DNA of 64,000 bases from Photobacterium angustum (lineage in GTDB: Bacteria > Pseudomonadota > Gammaproteobacteria > Enterobacterales > Vibrionaceae): assembly GCF_002954615.1 (NCBI RefSeq), contig NZ_MSCJ01000001.1, positions 2,666,001-2,730,000 on the forward strand, read 5' to 3'. Under the pieces are notes generated by a model, which was not told where the DNA came from, ran no database searches, and saw only the letters and a program-made list of their open reading frames with translations. The position numbers were made by a program, and so were the translations under genes. Below, in pieces: positions 1 to 7,953 of the stretch (position 1 is the stretch's first letter; the number at the start of each line of letters is the position of its first letter).

Positions 1-322
1 TCGGTTTCGCCTTCACTTTTTGCTCCGTTTTACTCATGCTGCCAGCGGTGGCTATTTTCCATGCTAAATACAATAAGTACGTACACCCAACAACTTTTAA
101 TACCTCGTGAACCATAGGATAACGTTCAAAAATAATGCCGAGCCCTGCCGCCAGTAAACTGATCATGCTCGCCATACCCACACTGATCCCCGTAATATGC
201 GGAACACTACGCCAATAACCAAAGTTCGCTCCAGAGGCGGTCACCATCATGTTGTTAGGCCCCGGCGTGCCTGTCATTAATATGGCAAATAAAATAACTG
301 AAATGATTGCTGATCCTTCCAC
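1..322 (-). CDS. LysE/RhtB-family amino-acid exporter, N-terminal part
   Basis: This is the start of an inner-membrane exporter of the LysE/RhtB family, which expels amino acids or related metabolites; the 3' end lies outside the window. The visible ~107 residues hold hydrophobic segments and the family's TGTPGPNNM signature at residues 17-25. A GTG start at 322 is chosen because AAGGAA sits 5 nt upstream on the minus strand. It is divergent from a MocR-type regulator whose first ATG is at 501, and the shared 178-bp gap holds a perfect palindrome, so the regulator may control this exporter (inference). The substrate cannot be told from the sequence. Confidence 0.85.
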   Translation of the reverse strand, partial: MEGSAIISVILFAILMTGTPGPNNMMVTASGANFGYWRSVPHITGISVGMASMISLLAAGLGIIFERYPMVHEVLKVVGCTYLLYLAWKIATAGSMSKTEQKVKAKP

Positions 323-373
323 ACACTTTCCTTAATAAATAATAGAAATAAAACTATCCAGATCATCCCCCAC

Positions 374-395
374 GAAATTGTACCGATACAATTTC
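374..395. promoter_or_regulatory. 22-bp palindrome, candidate operator
   Basis: The arms GAAATTGTA and TACAATTTC are perfect reverse complements around the centre CCGA. The site lies between the divergent exporter gene and the MocR regulator, where an operator would control both. The assignment to MocR is inference. Confidence 0.55.
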
Positions 396-500
396 AGTTA
401 TTTCGCGACAACATAAAAAATCTCTGGCAATACGGTTGTTTTGTGCGCACAATTTAACCTAACAAGGGAAGTTATTAAGATCAAAGGATTTATTGTCACC

Positions 501-1904
501 ATGACAATCGAGAAGAAGTTATTAAATATCCAACTTATCGCTAGAACTAAAGAACCACTTTATCGTCAAATTGCAGATGGAATTGCACGAGCTATCGAGC
601 AAGGTGACATCGCAATTGGGGAGAAACTCCCCACACACCGCGCACTTGCCGATCAATTACAGGTTACCGTCGGTACAGTGACACGTGCTTATGCAGAAGC
701 GGAACGACGTCATCTTGTCGAAGCGCGTATTGGGGCTGGGACGTATGTCTGTGATAACAATAAAAACCATCACTGGATCTATCAATTAGAAGAATTACAG
801 ACTGAAGAATGTAATTTCGGCTATAACATTCCTCCGCGATTTGATCGCAGTGAGATGATAAGCAACGCCATGGCAAAAATTAGTGCCAATCCCTCGCAAT
901 TAAATGACATGATGCTGTATCAGCCACCGCAAGGGATCGATAATCATCGTCATATCGTTTGCCAATGGCTAAATCAGAAAGGTATTGATGTTTCATCAGA
1001 GCAGATGTATTTCACCTCAGGCGCACAACATGCTGCGGAATTATTGCTGAGTATTTTCTGTCGTGCTGGTGATACCGTGTTAGTCGAACAATTTTGCTAT
1101 CCCGGCTTTCTAACCCTTGCTCGTCAACATGGTATTACCCTAAAAAGTGTTGAGATGGATGAAGATGGGGTGATCCCTGCAAGTCTCGCATCGGCCTGTG
1201 AACTCTACCAACCACGGCTAATATATTTAACACCAACCCAGCAAAACCCAACTTCGGTAACAATGCCGCTCTCTCGTCGTGAAGAAGTGATTAGCGTGTG
1301 TCGTGAGCATAATGTGTTAATTGCGGAAGATGACGTCAACGGATTACTGCCGCCCTCACCGCCACCGCCTTTAATCAACCTAGCACCTGAACATGTAATC
1401 CACATCGGAGGGTTATCAAAATGCCTCGCACCAGGACTTCGCTTAGGTTACATCCAAGTGCCGAAACAGTGGCAGCAACACCTAAGTGCAGCACTCTATA
1501 ACCACAGCTTAATGATCAGCCCACTGCTCTCTGCTATCGCTTGTGAATTAATTGTTCAAGGTGATGCCGATCGGGTATTAACGACCGTCCGTACTGAAAT
1601 ACAACAACGGCAATTATTGGTACAGCAATACCTTGGTGAGTTTGCCATTACAACCCAGACTTATAGTTTTCATGTTTGGCTGCAATTACCAGAAGACTGG
1701 CGCTTAAGTGATTTTATGGCAGCAACAACAGCTCGTGGGGTCATAGTTAAATCAGCAGAATTATTTACTCCCAGAGGTAATCATATTCAACCAGCAGTAC
1801 GACTCGCCATTAGCTCGCCGTTAAATCAGCAGCAATTGATCTTTGGCTTAAAAACCATTGCTGAGTTATTACGCCACCCCCCTTTATCCCATTTTTCGCT
1901 GTAA
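501..1904 (+). CDS. MocR-type GntR/aminotransferase-like transcriptional regulator
   Basis: This is a PLP-dependent regulator of the MocR (GntR/class I aminotransferase) family, 467 residues. The N-terminal winged helix-turn-helix spans about residues 17-86 (PLYRQIADGI, then LPTHRALADQL and TVGTVTRAY). The rest is a fold-type I aminotransferase domain with the PLP-binding lysine in GGLSKCLAPGLRLGY (about Lys307). The frame is open from a TTG at 441, but the ATG at 501 gives the normal family N-terminus. Such regulators often sit divergent from a gene they control, here the LysE-type exporter. The yheT gene follows after 12 bp and may be co-transcribed. The effector is unknown. Confidence 0.9.
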   Translation: MTIEKKLLNIQLIARTKEPLYRQIADGIARAIEQGDIAIGEKLPTHRALADQLQVTVGTVTRAYAEAERRHLVEARIGAGTYVCDNNKNHHWIYQLEELQTEECNFGYNIPPRFDRSEMISNAMAKISANPSQLNDMMLYQPPQGIDNHRHIVCQWLNQKGIDVSSEQMYFTSGAQHAAELLLSIFCRAGDTVLVEQFCYPGFLTLARQHGITLKSVEMDEDGVIPASLASACELYQPRLIYLTPTQQNPTSVTMPLSRREEVISVCREHNVLIAEDDVNGLLPPSPPPPLINLAPEHVIHIGGLSKCLAPGLRLGYIQVPKQWQQHLSAALYNHSLMISPLLSAIACELIVQGDADRVLTTVRTEIQQRQLLVQQYLGEFAITTQTYSFHVWLQLPEDWRLSDFMAATTARGVIVKSAELFTPRGNHIQPAVRLAISSPLNQQQLIFGLKTIAELLRHPPLSHFSL

Positions 1905-1916
1905 CAGAGGATATTC

Positions 1917-2888
1917 ATGTCTCAATTTACGCCAGCATCAGGATTACAAAATCCACATATTCAAACCTTATTACCGCGATTTGTTCGTCGCCAGCCACTA
2001 TTTACACCAGTGACACAGCGACTGACCACGCCTGATGATGACTTTCTTGATCTCGCTTGGACAGAATCTCCTACCGACGATAGCAAACCATTAATGATCC
2101 TATTTCATGGTTTAGAAGGTAGCTTCCATAGTCCGTATGCCAATGGACTATTGTATGCTGCAAAACAACAAGGTTGGCTTGGGGTAATGATGCATTTTAG
2201 AGGATGCAGCGGTGAACTAAATCGTCAACCTAGAGGCTATCACTCAGGTGAAGTCAATGATGCACGCTTTTTCATTACATGGTTACGTGAGCAATTCCCC
2301 CAACGGCCTTTTATCGCAGTGGGAGTATCCCTTGGCGGCAACATGCTGATTAACTACCTGGCAAAATATGGTGATGACAGTGATCTCGTTGCCGCTCAAG
2401 CGGTGTCTCCCCCATTAAATTTAGCCTCATGCTCGGCACGTATCCAACAAGGCTTTTCTAAGATCTATCAGCAATATTTACTCAGTTCGATGAAACGCAC
2501 AATGGCAAAACGAATAACACTTCATCAAGACAAAATGCCCATCACCCACCAGCAATTAGAGGCGATAAATACGGTATGGCAATTTGATCAGCACATTACC
2601 GCCCCTCTCCATGGTTTTATTGATGCTGACGATTATTATCAACGTTGTAGTGGCCTTCAACAGCTCAACTTGATCAGCACACCACTGCGAATTATCCATG
2701 CCAAAGACGATCCGTTCATGACCGAATCGGTGATCCCATCACAACCATTGCCGGATAATATCGACTACAACTTATATGAAAAAGGTGGCCATGTTGGGTT
2801 CGTTAGTGGTTCTATTTTTAAACCGACGTTTTGGCTCGAACACAGCGTTCCAACATGGTTTAAAACCAAACTCACCACTCCTCAATAG
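1917..2888 (+). CDS. yheT: YheT-family alpha/beta hydrolase
   Basis: This is a putative alpha/beta-hydrolase of the YheT/EMB8 family, 323 residues, of unknown substrate. The visible triad candidates are Ser138 in GVSLGGN, Asp264 or Asp265 in HAKDDP and His292 in KGGHVGF; the oxyanion-hole motif LFHGLEGS is near residue 63. The start has an AGAGGA ribosome binding site. It precedes yheU and prkB, and the yheT-yheU-prkB-crp neighbourhood is conserved in enteric bacteria and vibrios. The family is clear, the physiological role is not known. Confidence 0.92.
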   Translation: MSQFTPASGLQNPHIQTLLPRFVRRQPLFTPVTQRLTTPDDDFLDLAWTESPTDDSKPLMILFHGLEGSFHSPYANGLLYAAKQQGWLGVMMHFRGCSGELNRQPRGYHSGEVNDARFFITWLREQFPQRPFIAVGVSLGGNMLINYLAKYGDDSDLVAAQAVSPPLNLASCSARIQQGFSKIYQQYLLSSMKRTMAKRITLHQDKMPITHQQLEAINTVWQFDQHITAPLHGFIDADDYYQRCSGLQQLNLISTPLRIIHAKDDPFMTESVIPSQPLPDNIDYNLYEKGGHVGFVSGSIFKPTFWLEHSVPTWFKTKLTTPQ

Positions 2889-2948
2889 GGCTAGTGATAT
2901 TTTTATCATATACTGCGCATATCAGTAACGCAGTCGACGAGACATAAA

Positions 2949-3164
2949 ATGATCATTCCTTGGCAAGATATCGCCCCAGAAACACTGACTAACCTGATTG
3001 AACAATTTGTGCTTCGTGAAGGCACTGATTACGGAGAAGTTGAAATGAGCTTAGAAAACAAAGTGAATTACGTAATGCAGCAATTGAAATCCGGTGATGC
3101 TGTGATTGTATTTTCTGAATTACATGAATCTGTCGACATAAAATTACGCAATCAGTTGCAATAA
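2949..3164 (+). CDS. yheU: YheU-family small protein (UPF0270)
   Basis: A 71-residue protein of the uncharacterised UPF0270/YheU family, recognised by the N-terminus [20 protein letters not shown] and the segment [17 protein letters not shown]. It has no signal peptide or membrane segment and looks like a small soluble helical protein. It lies 60 bp after yheT and before prkB in the conserved order. A weak inverted repeat (TGAGTCGT at 3177-3184, ACGACTCA at 3197-3204) follows the stop codon but lacks a U-tract. Confidence 0.9.
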   Translation: MIIPWQDIAPETLTNLIEQFVLREGTDYGEVEMSLENKVNYVMQQLKSGDAVIVFSELHESVDIKLRNQLQ

Positions 3165-3345
3165 GTTTTATTAATGTGAGTCGTGCTTAGAGAGTTACGA
3201 CTCAAAACTTGCCTCCGCTAGCAGTTTCACTTTTCAATCCCGACATCCTTGTTAACTTGTAGTAGCATTGTCGCCCTATCTGGCAATTTTATTATTGCCT
3301 GCTTTATCATTTATCTTTCGATAATCAACAACGACAAGGTTAGTC

Positions 3346-4215
3346 ATGTCTGCAAAACATCCTATTATTGCAGTTACTGGTTCATCAGGAGCAGGAACCA
3401 CGACGACTTCTGAAGCATTCCGAAAGATGTTCAATATGATGAACATTAATGCGGCATGGCTAGAAGGCGATAGCTTCCATCGCTATACCCGCCCTGAAAT
3501 GGACACTGAGATCCGCAAAGCTAAAGAGCAAGGTCGACACATCAGCTATTTTGGCTCAGAAGCCAATGACTTTGCCCAATTAGAGCAATTTTTCAAACAA
3601 TATGGTGAAGATGGCACAGGTCGCTTTCGCCGTTATCTACACACGTTTGACGAAGCTGTGCCCTACAACCAAATGCCCGGAACCTTTACTCCGTGGCAAC
3701 AATTAGCAGAAAACACCGATTTACTCTTTTATGAAGGTTTACATGGTGGGGTTGTCGATGGCGAGATCCATGTCGCACAACATGTTGATCTTCTAATTGG
3801 CATGGTACCCATTGTTAACTTGGAGTGGATCCAAAAAATTGTTCGTGACACGAGAGATCGAGGGCATTCTCGCGAAGCGGTGATGGAGTCTATCGTTCGA
3901 TCAATGGACGATTACTTAAATTATTTAACCCCGCAATTTTCACGTACGCATATCAACTTTCAACGTGTACCAACCGTTGATACCTCAAACCCTGTGAGTG
4001 CCAAAGGGATCCCAAGCTTGGATGAAAGCTTTGTTGTGATTCGATTCCGCGGTTTAAATAATGTCGATTTTCCGTATTTACTTTCTATGATCCAAGGCTC
4101 ATTTATGTCACGTCATAACACGCTTGTCGTCCCTGGCGGAAAAATGAGCTTTGCAATGGAATTGATCATGCGTCCACTTATCGAGAAACTGATTAATACG
4201 GGGAAAATCAGTTAA
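3346..4215 (+). CDS. prkB: Phosphoribulokinase-like protein PrkB
   Basis: This is a 289-residue member of the phosphoribulokinase/uridine kinase P-loop family, of the type found beside crp in heterotrophic gammaproteobacteria. The Walker A region GSSGAGTTTTSEAF is at the N-terminus, and LFYEGLHGGVV carries the acidic residue typical of the kinase core. No RuBisCO gene is present, so a Calvin-cycle role is unlikely; the true substrate in such organisms is unsettled. The gene ends at a bidirectional hairpin shared with the convergent OsmC gene. Confidence 0.9.
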   Translation: MSAKHPIIAVTGSSGAGTTTTSEAFRKMFNMMNINAAWLEGDSFHRYTRPEMDTEIRKAKEQGRHISYFGSEANDFAQLEQFFKQYGEDGTGRFRRYLHTFDEAVPYNQMPGTFTPWQQLAENTDLLFYEGLHGGVVDGEIHVAQHVDLLIGMVPIVNLEWIQKIVRDTRDRGHSREAVMESIVRSMDDYLNYLTPQFSRTHINFQRVPTVDTSNPVSAKGIPSLDESFVVIRFRGLNNVDFPYLLSMIQGSFMSRHNTLVVPGGKMSFAMELIMRPLIEKLINTGKIS

Positions 4216-4241
4216 GTCAGCACAAAACCAAAATGAATAGA

Positions 4242-4271
4242 AAAAAGGTTGGCGTAAACACCAACCTTTTT
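4242..4271. terminator. Bidirectional intrinsic terminator prkB/OsmC gene
   Basis: AAAAAGGTTGG and CCAACCTTTTT pair across an 8-nt loop. The A- and T-tracts on the two sides serve both convergent genes. Confidence 0.85.
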
Positions 4272-4285
4272 CATCTCAATCAATA

Positions 4286-4690
4286 TTAGGCAGTGATGAT
4301 TTCATACGAATGAGTCAACTTAACCTTTTCACCAATCATCAAGCATACAGAGCAATATTTCTCTAAAGAATCAGCAATGCTGTTAGCCACTAAGGTTTCA
4401 TTTAAATCAAAACCTGAAACGATAAAATGCAAATTGGCTGTGGTAAATAAACGTGGAGCTTGCTCTCGACGCTCTGCTGAAATAAGAACTTCACAACCCA
4501 CAATATTTTGCACCTGGGATTGTAAAGCACTGACAACATCTACTGAGCTACACCCTCCCGCCGCCATTAATACCAATTCCATCGCACTTGGGGCTTTATC
4601 CCCTCCATTACCATCCATGACTACACTGTGACCAGAGCTTGATTGACCTAAAAAGGTCATATCTTCTACCCATTTTACTCGGGACTGCAT
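4286..4690 (-). CDS. yhfA: OsmC/YhfA-family protein
   Basis: A 134-residue OsmC-family protein, the subgroup YhfA that lies divergent from crp in enteric bacteria. OsmC/Ohr relatives reduce organic hydroperoxides with two cysteines; here the candidates are in GGCSSVD (about residue 47) and in EKYCSVCLMIGEK near the C-terminus. The conserved AAGGC motif matches the redox-active helix of the family. It is probably cytoplasmic. Peroxidase activity of YhfA itself is not established to my knowledge. Confidence 0.88.
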   Translation of the reverse strand: MQSRVKWVEDMTFLGQSSSGHSVVMDGNGGDKAPSAMELVLMAAGGCSSVDVVSALQSQVQNIVGCEVLISAERREQAPRLFTTANLHFIVSGFDLNETLVANSIADSLEKYCSVCLMIGEKVKLTHSYEIITA

Positions 4691-5072
4691 CGCTTAATCC
4701 TTATTCAAACGCCCAATAATTGTCTCTAGTTTTATTGATATAATAATGAATGTAAATCCTAATTCTCCGCATTAATAACAACTTTTTTCCTCTCTAAAAA
4801 TCGTCGTAATAATCTTTACTTATCACACTGCTTAAAATTATCTCGCCGCATTGTGATCCTGTGCACAGTTATCCATATGAAATGAACGAATCTACTAGAT
4901 CAATATCAAGAAAAAGGCGTAGAAAAAGGATACACTCTAACTTATTCAAGTTAGCTTGCAGCCCAGCGGCTGAATGGATACCCTGTCAGTAGGCAGTTTT
5001 TTTTCTCATGATAAAACTTAGAAGAAAAGAGACCAATGCTGTTGGGCAACAAATGCAGAGGAAGTTAGTAAT
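4691..5072. other. 382-bp gap between yhfA and crp
   Basis: No gene is seen here. The gap holds the divergent promoters of yhfA and crp and one good CRP-like site (separate entry). A GC-richer stretch at about 4961-4995 ends in a run of eight T's just before the crp leader, but I could not find a convincing stem for a terminator. Confidence 0.6.
4852..4867. promoter_or_regulatory. CRP-binding site upstream of crp
   Basis: TGTGA-N6-GCACA matches the CRP consensus TGTGA-N6-TCACA at 9 of 10 positions. It lies about 205 bp before the crp start codon, which suggests autoregulation as known for E. coli crp; the binding itself is inference. Confidence 0.6.
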
Positions 5073-5705
5073 ATGGTTCCAGGTAAACCGCAAACAGATC
5101 CAACTTTAGAGTGGTTTCTTTCCCATTGTCATATTCACAAGTACCCATCGAAAAGTACGCTGATCCACGCAGGTGAGAAAGCAGAAACGTTGTACTACAT
5201 TGTGAAGGGTTCTGTTGCTGTACTAATCAAGGATGAAGAAGGTAAGGAGATGATCCTTTCTTACCTAAACCAAGGTGACTTTATTGGTGAGCTTGGCTTA
5301 TTCGAAGAAGATCAAGAGCGTACTGCTTGGGTTCGTGCGAAAAGTCCTTGTGAAGTAGCAGAAATTTCATTCAAAAAATTCCGTCAGTTAATTCAGGTTA
5401 ACCCTGATATTCTGATGCGCTTATCTGCTCAAATGGCAAGTCGCCTACAAGTGACAAGCCAGAAAGTAGGTGATTTAGCATTCTTAGACGTTACAGGTCG
5501 TATCGCACAGACATTGCTAAATCTTGCAAAACAACCAGATGCAATGACGCACCCTGATGGCATGCAGATTAAGATCACTCGTCAAGAAATCGGTCAAATT
5601 GTTGGCTGTTCTCGTGAAACAGTGGGTCGTATTCTGAAAATGCTTGAAGAGCAGAACTTAATTTCTGCTCACGGTAAGACGATTGTTGTTTACGGTACGC
5701 GTTAA
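5073..5705 (+). CDS. crp: cAMP receptor protein (catabolite activator)
   Basis: CRP is the cAMP-dependent global regulator of carbon catabolism, 210 residues as usual. The N-terminal cyclic-nucleotide domain includes [23 protein letters not shown] (cAMP contacts Glu and Arg-Thr), and the C-terminal helix-turn-helix is [24 protein letters not shown]. It is read from its own promoter and ends at a strong terminator. In vibrios CRP also acts on competence, quorum sensing and nucleoside uptake; the window carries one such partner, cytR. Confidence 0.98.
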   Translation: MVPGKPQTDPTLEWFLSHCHIHKYPSKSTLIHAGEKAETLYYIVKGSVAVLIKDEEGKEMILSYLNQGDFIGELGLFEEDQERTAWVRAKSPCEVAEISFKKFRQLIQVNPDILMRLSAQMASRLQVTSQKVGDLAFLDVTGRIAQTLLNLAKQPDAMTHPDGMQIKITRQEIGQIVGCSRETVGRILKMLEEQNLISAHGKTIVVYGTR

Positions 5706-5727
5706 TTTTTAACGTCTTTAGCCGTAC

Positions 5728-5756
5728 AAAAAGCCGCACACTGTTGCGGCTTTTTT
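5728..5756 (+). terminator. Intrinsic terminator of crp
   Basis: AAAAAGCCGCA pairs with TGCGGCTTTTTT around a 6-nt loop directly after crp. The A-tract on the other side could also serve the convergent lipoprotein gene. Confidence 0.9.
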
Positions 5757-5763
5757 CATTTTC

Positions 5764-6585
5764 TTACCCTTTCAAACAAGTATGAACCTGCTTTTTATCA
5801 AGCTTTGCTTCGTTAATTCTGGCGCTATGCATGCAGTAAAAAAAGTAGCTAACATACTCTTTCATCTCTTCTTTCGCAGAAATAATTTCATCACCACGCC
5901 CCATTTGTTTAAGCGCTATCTGCTGGCACATGCTGTTATAGCGACTTAAGGTTTGGTTACACTCCTCAGTAGAACTAAACTGCAAGCAACGTTTAGATTT
6001 AGCTTTATCACAAACAAGCGCATCACCATTTTGACCTAACCATGAACGAGTACTATTCAGCATGAATGCAGTTTCAAAAGTGTTTTTTAAAGATTGATTT
6101 AACTGCTCATGATTAGCGACCGTAAACTCACGTTTAGCAACGACCTGATCTTTATACAGCAATTCAAATACCCAAGAACCACTGACTAATTCATAAGGTT
6201 CTGAAAACTGCCAAAGCGCCAAGTTTTTATCGTGTTTGTACATGGTATCGGACCATGTTGATACCGTCGTTGCTTGCTTCGTTGCTGGGTTTATCAGTTT
6301 AGGATGCGTCATACGCGCTGTAATAGGAAATGCCGTTTTTGATTTCATCTCATCACTGGCGCCATCAGGGATCTCTATTGCATAACGAAACCCGATATAT
6401 TGCCCAAGTTTCGGGGTCACTAATTTAGTACTTGCCTTTACCGTATAAACAGCCCCATTTTGGGTGATCACACCACCTTCTGAAATCGTCACCTTAGGTA
6501 CATTGTTATCCACTGAAGATAAAGAACTACATCCGGTCAATGCTAACAATAACAGCCCTACTATTGTGATCCATCTAAGATTCAT
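5764..6585 (-). CDS. Lipoprotein, possibly DUF3859-like
   Basis: A 273-residue exported protein with a clear lipoprotein signal (MNLRWITIVGLLLLALTGC; lipobox LTGC, lipidated Cys19). The middle part (about residues 33-160: KVTISEGGVI, LGQYIGFRYAIEIPDG, SWVFELLYKDQVVAKREFTV) resembles a beta-rich DUF3859-type domain, a family recalled from memory with moderate certainty. The C-terminal third has six cysteines (for example VCDKAKSKRC, EECN, MCQQ, YCMH, TCLKG), which suggests disulfides in the periplasm. Function unknown. It is convergent with crp and monocistronic. Confidence 0.8.
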   Translation of the reverse strand: MNLRWITIVGLLLLALTGCSSLSSVDNNVPKVTISEGGVITQNGAVYTVKASTKLVTPKLGQYIGFRYAIEIPDGASDEMKSKTAFPITARMTHPKLINPATKQATTVSTWSDTMYKHDKNLALWQFSEPYELVSGSWVFELLYKDQVVAKREFTVANHEQLNQSLKNTFETAFMLNSTRSWLGQNGDALVCDKAKSKRCLQFSSTEECNQTLSRYNSMCQQIALKQMGRGDEIISAKEEMKEYVSYFFYCMHSARINEAKLDKKQVHTCLKG

Positions 6586-6813
6586 ATTACTTCCACCTAA
6601 TCCAAAAGCATTGAAGAAAGAAATACTTATTGATAACTTTCTAACTAAAACAAAGCATTAGATAATAAAGCAATGTGACATTTTTGATGTACCGATAAGA
6701 TCACAAATTAGCAATTACATGCAAAATAAAATCGCTAAAAGGAATGAGTAATGCTTTAACAAATAATTCATCAATCCCATTCAAACTTTGTGTCTTTTAT
6801 GAGAACAATTAAT

Positions 6814-6841
6814 TTGTATTGCTCAAATTAAGTGCTACATT
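6814..6841 (+). promoter_or_regulatory. Candidate sigma-70 promoter of small gene
   Basis: TTGTAT and TACATT are separated by 16 bp; the predicted start site (about 6848) lies about 35 nt before the ATG of the 60-residue reading frame. Confidence 0.4.
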
Positions 6842-6882
6842 CTGCGTATGAATGGACTTTCTTTTTCTCGCGGTAATGGAAT

Positions 6883-7065
6883 ATGGATATTGAACGTTTT
6901 GCCCCGAATAGCTACACCACTGTACCTGGCGCTATCGCTCCTCAACCTACAACTATTGAGATGACAGGCTTTAGTGACCGTCGTTGTTATTTAGAACAGC
7001 AGACAGGTTTACGTCGCTGTCCTGCTGAAGACAGTGGTATTTGGGGATCCCCCCTCGACAATTAA
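6883..7065 (+). CDS. Possible small protein of 60 residues
   Basis: I do not recognise this protein. It starts MDIERFAPNSYTTVPG, has a Cys-Arg-rich middle (RRCYLEQQTGLRRCP) and ends GIWGSPLDN. It has no signal peptide or membrane segment. Support for a real gene: it stands alone in its own interval, a plausible promoter lies 40 bp upstream, and a strong terminator begins 8 bp after the stop codon. Its base composition is gene-like compared with the AT-rich DNA before it. Against: the ribosome binding site is weak. No function is proposed. Confidence 0.5.
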   Translation: MDIERFAPNSYTTVPGAIAPQPTTIEMTGFSDRRCYLEQQTGLRRCPAEDSGIWGSPLDN

Positions 7066-7072
7066 CAGATTC

Positions 7073-7101
7073 AAAAAAAGCAGCCAAATGGCTGCTTTTT
7101 T
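7073..7101. terminator. Bidirectional intrinsic terminator
   Basis: GCAGCC and GGCTGC pair around AAAT, flanked by an A-tract and a T-tract, so it can end both the small gene on the plus strand and the DUF1338 gene on the minus strand. Confidence 0.88.
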
Positions 7102-7120
7102 AATGCATCGCTTACATCAT

Positions 7121-7909
7121 TCAAGAGTTATAAGTACTCTCAAAGATCTTATCAGCCGAAGCTTCAACAAACCCGCTATAAATCTCACCATCAGGCTGCA
7201 AATAACGTTTAGCAAACTCATAAAACCCACCAGAGACCAGCATCTCACCATCAGAAAACGTGACCATGACTTTATCAGCCATGGTTGCTGATTGCTCTAG
7301 CATCACAGTAGGATCGCCTTTTACCGCACCGCCTGCCTGATTAATATCAAAACCACTCGATTCAAGAAAATGGTTCACTTCAGAAATTTCATTAAATTGC
7401 TCAAGCTGATTAATATCAACAGTAAAATGATTGGCACCAAAACCATGTGCTGCTACCCATCCTGCATATTCACTTTCTGCATTTAAAAGCTGATAACTAT
7501 CGCGACTTAATTGCCATGGTTTACCTTGAGAGAGAAAAGCAGGATTGGCAAAATAGTCATCATCAACTTGATCGACAAGCTGCCGTACTTCTGTTTGCAA
7601 CTCTGTTGAACATAATCCTAATTGCAGTTCACTAATAAATACTTTAGGCGCAGCAGGATCGGGGTGTTCAAAATGCTCTGCATATAACTTTTTCGCTTTG
7701 AAATGGTATCGACCTTTGGGTTTATAACCTACCGCAATAAATGGAGCCGCTAATCTTGCTAAACCACATTTAGGTAAGGCAAAGGTACGCAACGCAATAT
7801 GATCATTTCTAAGTGGCGCATCTTCGGTAAGCAATTGCCGAATATTCAGCGCTGAAGGACATAATCGCTGAGTATAATCTTGCCATAACGCGGTAAATAG
7901 TTGTTCCAT
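7121..7909 (-). CDS. DUF1338 family protein (HglS/YdcJ-like dioxygenase)
   Basis: A 262-residue protein of the DUF1338 family. Characterised members (HglS, 2-oxoadipate dioxygenase/decarboxylase of lysine catabolism) are Fe(II)-dependent with a His-His-Glu site; here the likely ligands are His in NDHIALRTF (near residue 37), His in GANHFTVD and Glu in GGFYEFAKR. The ATG at 7909 is preferred over a TTG at 7918 because AAGGA is 9 nt upstream of the ATG. It directly follows astD, and this gene is commonly linked to vibrio arginine succinyltransferase genes. The substrate here is unknown; it may act on a side product of arginine catabolism (inference). Confidence 0.85.
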   Translation of the reverse strand: MEQLFTALWQDYTQRLCPSALNIRQLLTEDAPLRNDHIALRTFALPKCGLARLAAPFIAVGYKPKGRYHFKAKKLYAEHFEHPDPAAPKVFISELQLGLCSTELQTEVRQLVDQVDDDYFANPAFLSQGKPWQLSRDSYQLLNAESEYAGWVAAHGFGANHFTVDINQLEQFNEISEVNHFLESSGFDINQAGGAVKGDPTVMLEQSATMADKVMVTFSDGEMLVSGGFYEFAKRYLQPDGEIYSGFVEASADKIFESTYNS

Positions 7910-7953
7910 GCTGCACAATCCTTACTGTAAATAATACAGTGAACTTATTAATC

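Noticed and set aside
6852..6893. Mini-frame MDFLFLAVMEYGY overlapping the start of the small gene
   Set aside because: No ribosome binding site and no functional context for such a peptide.
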